7,707 nt of DNA from Leucobacter sp. UBA1945. GTDB taxonomy: Bacteria > Actinomycetota > Actinomycetes > Actinomycetales > Microbacteriaceae. The stretch spans positions 1-7,707 of the forward strand of contig DDEV01000018.1 of assembly GCA_002336855.1 (NCBI GenBank), in the 5' to 3' direction. The notes below the pieces were generated by a model. That model did no database searches. It was not told the DNA's origin and saw only the letters and a list, made by a program, of their open reading frames with translations. Each line of letters starts with the position of its first letter. The first letter of the stretch is position 1. Of this stretch, positions 4,676 to 7,707 are shown piece after piece. Made by a program: the position numbers and the translations under genes.

Positions 4676-7600
4676 ATGGAGACGTTTACCGCCACCTCGC
4701 AACACCAGCCCGCCCGTATCGGTCTTTACGATCCGGCCGAGGAGCACGACGCCTGCGGTCTCGCCAGCGTTGTTTCGCTGACGGGTGAGGCGAGCCACCG
4801 CATTGTTGAGCTGGCGCTTGAGGCGCTCGAAAACCTTGAGCACCGCGGTGCCGTTGGCAGCGATGCGGGCACTGGCGATGGCGCGGGCGTACTCTGCGAG
4901 CTGCCCGACCGCTTTCTGCGCTCCTCTTTGTTGGAGCGCACTCCCGAGGTGCATCTTCCACAGGCCGGCCGCTATGCGACCGGCCTTATTTTTTTGCCGC
5001 AGCAGCGCACCGAGCGAAAGGCGGTGAAGTACCGCATCGCGGCGATCGCGGCAGAAGAAGGGCTCGAGGTGCTGACCTGGCGCCCCGTCGAGGTGCGCCC
5101 CGAGGTGCTCGGCGACGCGGCCCGCGAGGCTGCGCCCCGCATCGAGCAGTTGGTGCTGGTGGCGGCAGCGTCGCAGGCGAAGGGTTCGGGTCTGGTGACG
5201 CTTACGGCAAAAGGATCGACGCCGAGCCGCGAGCAACTCGAGCGTGCGGCGTATCGCACGCGCAAGCGCATGCAGCACGAGACCGGCGCGTACGCGCCGT
5301 CGCTCAGCAGCCACACGATCGTGTACAAGGGCATGGTCACGACGCTGCAGCTCTCGGAGTTCTACCCCGAACTGCTCGATGAGCGCTTCGAGGCGCGCTA
5401 CGCGATCGTGCACTCGCGCTACTCGACCAACACGTTTCCGTCTTGGCACCTCGCGCAGCCGCTGCGCATGGTCGCGCACAACGGTGAGATCAACACTGTG
5501 CGCGGCAACCGCAACTGGATGCGTGCTCGCGAGGCGCAGCTCGAGAGCCCGACGCTCGGCGATCTCGCGCCCCTGCTGCCCATCTGCTCCGAGGGCGGCA
5601 GCGACTCGGCGAGCTTCGACGAGGTGCTCGAACTGCTCGTGCTCTCGGGTCGCAGCCTGCCGCACGCGCTCGCCATGATGGTGCCCGAGGCGTGGGAGCT
5701 CGAGCACGGCCTCAGCCCCGAGTTGCGCGACTTTCTCGAATACCACTCGCTCGTGATGGAGCCGTGGGACGGGCCGGCCGCGATGATCGCAACCGACGGC
5801 AGCGAGCTCGTCGCTCTGCTTGATCGCAACGGCCTGCGGCCCGGCCGCTACCAGATCACGGCAGACGGCCTGCTCGTGATCGCGAGCGAGACCGGCGTGC
5901 TCGAGTTCGAGCCCAGCCGGGTGGTGCGCCGCGGCCGCCTGCAGCCGGGCCGCATGATCGCGGTCGACCTGGCGACCGGAGCGATTCGCGAAGACGACGA
6001 GGTAAAGGGTGAACTCGCGGCCGCTGCCCCCTGGGGCGAGTGGCTCGAGGCGGGTCTGATTCGTCTCGCAGATGTGCCCGAGCGCGAGCATCTCGTGCAC
6101 CCGCCGGCCTCGATCGTGCGCCGTCAGCGCACCTTTGGCTATACCGAAGAAGAGCTGCGTCTGCTCATCGCGCCGATGGCGAAAGACGGCGCCGAGCCCC
6201 TCGCCGCGATGGGCACCGATACTCCGATCGCGGTGCTGAGCGATCGCCCGCGCACGCTGTTCGATTACTTCGTGCAGCAGTTCGCCCAGGTGACGAACCC
6301 GCCACTCGACGCGCTGCGCGAAGAGCTCGTGACGAGCCTCGCCACGAGCATCGGGCCCGTCGGCAACCTCCTCTCGCAGGGGCCTGAGCACGCGCGCCAA
6401 GTGATCCTCGATTTTCCAGTGATCGACAACGACGCGCTCGCAAGAATTCAGCACTTCGGCGAGGATCCCGAACGCGAGCGCACCGTTACGATTCGCGGCC
6501 TCTACCCGGTCGACTACCACGCGAAGGGCCTCGCCGATCGACTCGAAGCGATGTGCCTCGAAGCGAGCGCCGCGATCGAAGCTGGCGCCGAGTTCTTGAT
6601 CATCTCAGACCGAGATAGCGACAAGGATCTCGCCCCGGTACCGTCGCTGCTTGCCATCTCGGCGGTGCACCACCACCTCATCAGGCAGGGGGCGCGCATG
6701 AAGGTCGCACTGATCGCCGAGGCCGGTGACGTGCGCGAGGTGCATCACGTCGCGGCGCTGATTGGCTACGGGGCGGCGGCGGTGAACCCCTATCTGGCGA
6801 TGGAGAGCGCGGAGGGCCTCGTGCGCTCGGGCGAGCTCGAGGGTGTCTCTGAATACGAAGCGGTGCATCACCTCATCAAGGCGCTCGGCAAGGGGCTGCT
6901 CAAGGTGATGAGCAAGATGGGCATCTCGACCGTCGCGAGCTACTGCGGCGCCCAAACGTTCGAGGCCATCGGGCTCTCGACCGGAGTGGTCGAACGCTAC
7001 TTCACCGGCACCAGCACGAAGCTCGGGGGAGTCGGCCTCGACGTGCTCGCTGCCGAGGTCGCAGCCAGGCACCGCAGAGCGTACCCAGACAACCAGGCGA
7101 CGTTCGCAGCCCGGCGACTCGAGACCGGTGGTGAGTATCGCTGGCGTCGCGGCGAGGAGCCCCACCTCTTCGATCCCGAGACCATCTACAAGTTGCAGCA
7201 CGCCACTCGCACCGCGAAGCGTGAGATCTTCGCCGAATACACGGCGCGCGTCAACGAGCAGCAGGAGCGGCTCATGACGCTGCGTGGGTTGTTTCGTTTT
7301 GCCCCACAGCGCCCACCGGTGCCGCTCGACGAGGTCGAGCCGGTCGAGGGCATTCTGCGGCGCTTCGCGACCGGGGCGATGAGCTACGGCTCGATCTCGC
7401 CCGAGGCGCACGAGACACTCGCCATCGCGATGAACCGCATCGGAGGCAAGTCGAACACGGGCGAGGGCGGCGAGAATGAGGATCGCCTGCTCGACCCCGA
7501 GCGCCGCAGCGCGATCAAGCAGGTCGCGTCGGGTCGCTTCGGGGTGACCTCGATGTATCTCACGAACGCCGACGAGATTCAGATCAAGCTGGCCCAGGGA

Positions 7601-7707
7601 GCGAAGCCGGGTGAGGGCGGGCAGCTGCCGCCGCAGAAGATGTATCCGTGGATCGCGAAGACCCGGCACGCGACCCCCGGGGTTGGCCTGATCTCGCCGC
7701 CGCCGCA
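4676..7707 (+). CDS. gltB: Glutamate synthase large (alpha) subunit, N-terminal two-thirds
   Basis: The frame runs from ATG 4676 past the window end, giving 1010 complete codons of a protein usually near 1500 residues. With GltD it forms NADPH-GOGAT, converting glutamine and 2-oxoglutarate to two glutamates in the cytoplasm. A 26-residue propeptide precedes C27, the expected N-terminal nucleophile exposed by cleavage (DA/CGLAS). The class II glutaminase domain spans about 27-430, with HSRYSTNTFP (246-255), NGEIN (269-273), MEPWDGP (361-367) and DRNGLRPGRY (383-392). The central domain runs from about 480 to 790 (FDYFVQQFAQVTNPPLD; EVHHVAALIGYGAAAVNPYL). The FMN/2-oxoglutarate domain starts near 880, with GAMSYGS from 900 and SNTGEGGE from 926. 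The Fe-S cysteines lie beyond the window. Shine-Dalgarno GAGAGGA (4664-4670) has a 5-nt spacer. Codons in the first 110 or so positions use GTT, CTT, ATT and TTG more than later ones. A terminator-like hairpin lies at codons 96-107. gltD is probably downstream but not visible. Confidence 0.97.
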   Translation, partial: METFTATSQHQPARIGLYDPAEEHDACGLASVVSLTGEASHRIVELALEALENLEHRGAVGSDAGTGDGAGVLCELPDRFLRSSLLERTPEVHLPQAGRYATGLIFLPQQRTERKAVKYRIAAIAAEEGLEVLTWRPVEVRPEVLGDAAREAAPRIEQLVLVAAASQAKGSGLVTLTAKGSTPSREQLERAAYRTRKRMQHETGAYAPSLSSHTIVYKGMVTTLQLSEFYPELLDERFEARYAIVHSRYSTNTFPSWHLAQPLRMVAHNGEINTVRGNRNWMRAREAQLESPTLGDLAPLLPICSEGGSDSASFDEVLELLVLSGRSLPHALAMMVPEAWELEHGLSPELRDFLEYHSLVMEPWDGPAAMIATDGSELVALLDRNGLRPGRYQITADGLLVIASETGVLEFEPSRVVRRGRLQPGRMIAVDLATGAIREDDEVKGELAAAAPWGEWLEAGLIRLADVPEREHLVHPPASIVRRQRTFGYTEEELRLLIAPMAKDGAEPLAAMGTDTPIAVLSDRPRTLFDYFVQQFAQVTNPPLDALREELVTSLATSIGPVGNLLSQGPEHARQVILDFPVIDNDALARIQHFGEDPERERTVTIRGLYPVDYHAKGLADRLEAMCLEASAAIEAGAEFLIISDRDSDKDLAPVPSLLAISAVHHHLIRQGARMKVALIAEAGDVREVHHVAALIGYGAAAVNPYLAMESAEGLVRSGELEGVSEYEAVHHLIKALGKGLLKVMSKMGISTVASYCGAQTFEAIGLSTGVVERYFTGTSTKLGGVGLDVLAAEVAARHRRAYPDNQATFAARRLETGGEYRWRRGEEPHLFDPETIYKLQHATRTAKREIFAEYTARVNEQQERLMTLRGLFRFAPQRPPVPLDEVEPVEGILRRFATGAMSYGSISPEAHETLAIAMNRIGGKSNTGEGGENEDRLLDPERRSAIKQVASGRFGVTSMYLTNADEIQIKLAQGAKPGEGGQLPPQKMYPWIAKTRHATPGVGLISPPP
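4962..4995 (+). terminator. Intrinsic-terminator-like hairpin with T7 tract inside gltB
   Basis: AGGCCGG (4962-4968) pairs perfectly with CCGGCCT (4980-4986). The loop can add an inner CGC/GCG stem around TAT after one mismatch. The arm is followed by TA and seven consecutive T residues (4989-4995), encoded by ATT-TTT-TTG codons in a genome that rarely uses TTT or TTG. This is the textbook shape of a rho-independent terminator, orientated to stop gltB transcription about 290 bp after the start codon. No comparable T run appears elsewhere in the window. The encoded residues (YATGLIFLP) are typical GltB sequence, so chance is possible. Confidence 0.45.

Noticed and set aside
4429..4695. N-terminal extension of thrE by 89 residues to an ATG at 4695
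   Set aside because: It would cross both candidate promoters, the operator and the start of gltB, and the extra residues do not look like ThrE. The ATG at 4428 has a well-placed Shine-Dalgarno.
4475..6520. A 681-codon open frame on the minus strand opposite gltB
   Set aside because: It is antisense to the well-conserved gltB frame, is rich in His, Arg and Glu in the pattern expected from reading GC-rich codons backwards, and resembles no family. It is a shadow of gltB codon bias.
6605..7669. A 354-codon minus-strand open frame opposite the gltB central and FMN domains
   Set aside because: Same reasoning: antisense to conserved GltB sequence, no recognisable domain and no credible translation start.

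Overview
The window is ordinary high-GC actinobacterial chromosome, with five protein-coding genes packed tightly and no RNA genes, insertion sequences, CRISPR arrays or phage genes that I can see. By eye it is roughly two-thirds G+C with strong GC bias at third codon positions. A single-chain ThrE exporter, the style of the Amt protein and an apparently GlnR-type operator motif all fit Actinomycetota. The family Microbacteriaceae is my best guess, but nothing here proves it.

Layout. (1) 3-833 (+) is the C-terminal part of a DNA photolyase whose start lies outside the window. (2) 872-1768 (+) is a TIGR01777-family (YfcH-like) SDR epimerase homologue, apparently with a leaderless start. (3) 1784-3016 (-) is an Amt ammonium transporter that converges on gene 2 with only 15 bp between the stops. 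(4) 3100-4428 (-) is a ThrE-type threonine/serine exporter directly upstream of amt on the same strand. (5) 4676 to the window end (+) is the first two-thirds of gltB, the large subunit of glutamate synthase, divergent from thrE across a 247-bp control region.

Genes 3-5 look like a nitrogen module: ammonium uptake (Amt), ammonium assimilation into glutamate (GltB of the GS-GOGAT cycle) and amino-acid efflux (ThrE). The most interesting signal is regulatory. The same palindrome, GTTAC-N6-GTAAC, occurs twice. One copy is nearly midway between two divergent -10 elements in the thrE/gltB region. The other straddles the stop codon of thrE, immediately upstream of amt, with a further GAAAC half-site in 11-bp phase. 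This spacing matches the published GlnR box of actinobacteria (AC-n9-AC; gTnAC-n6-GaAAC). I infer that a GlnR-like regulator controls amt, gltB and possibly the exporter. A second unexpected signal is a strong intrinsic-terminator-like hairpin followed by seven T residues inside the gltB coding sequence, about 290 bp after the start codon. I did not find a novel multi-gene system.
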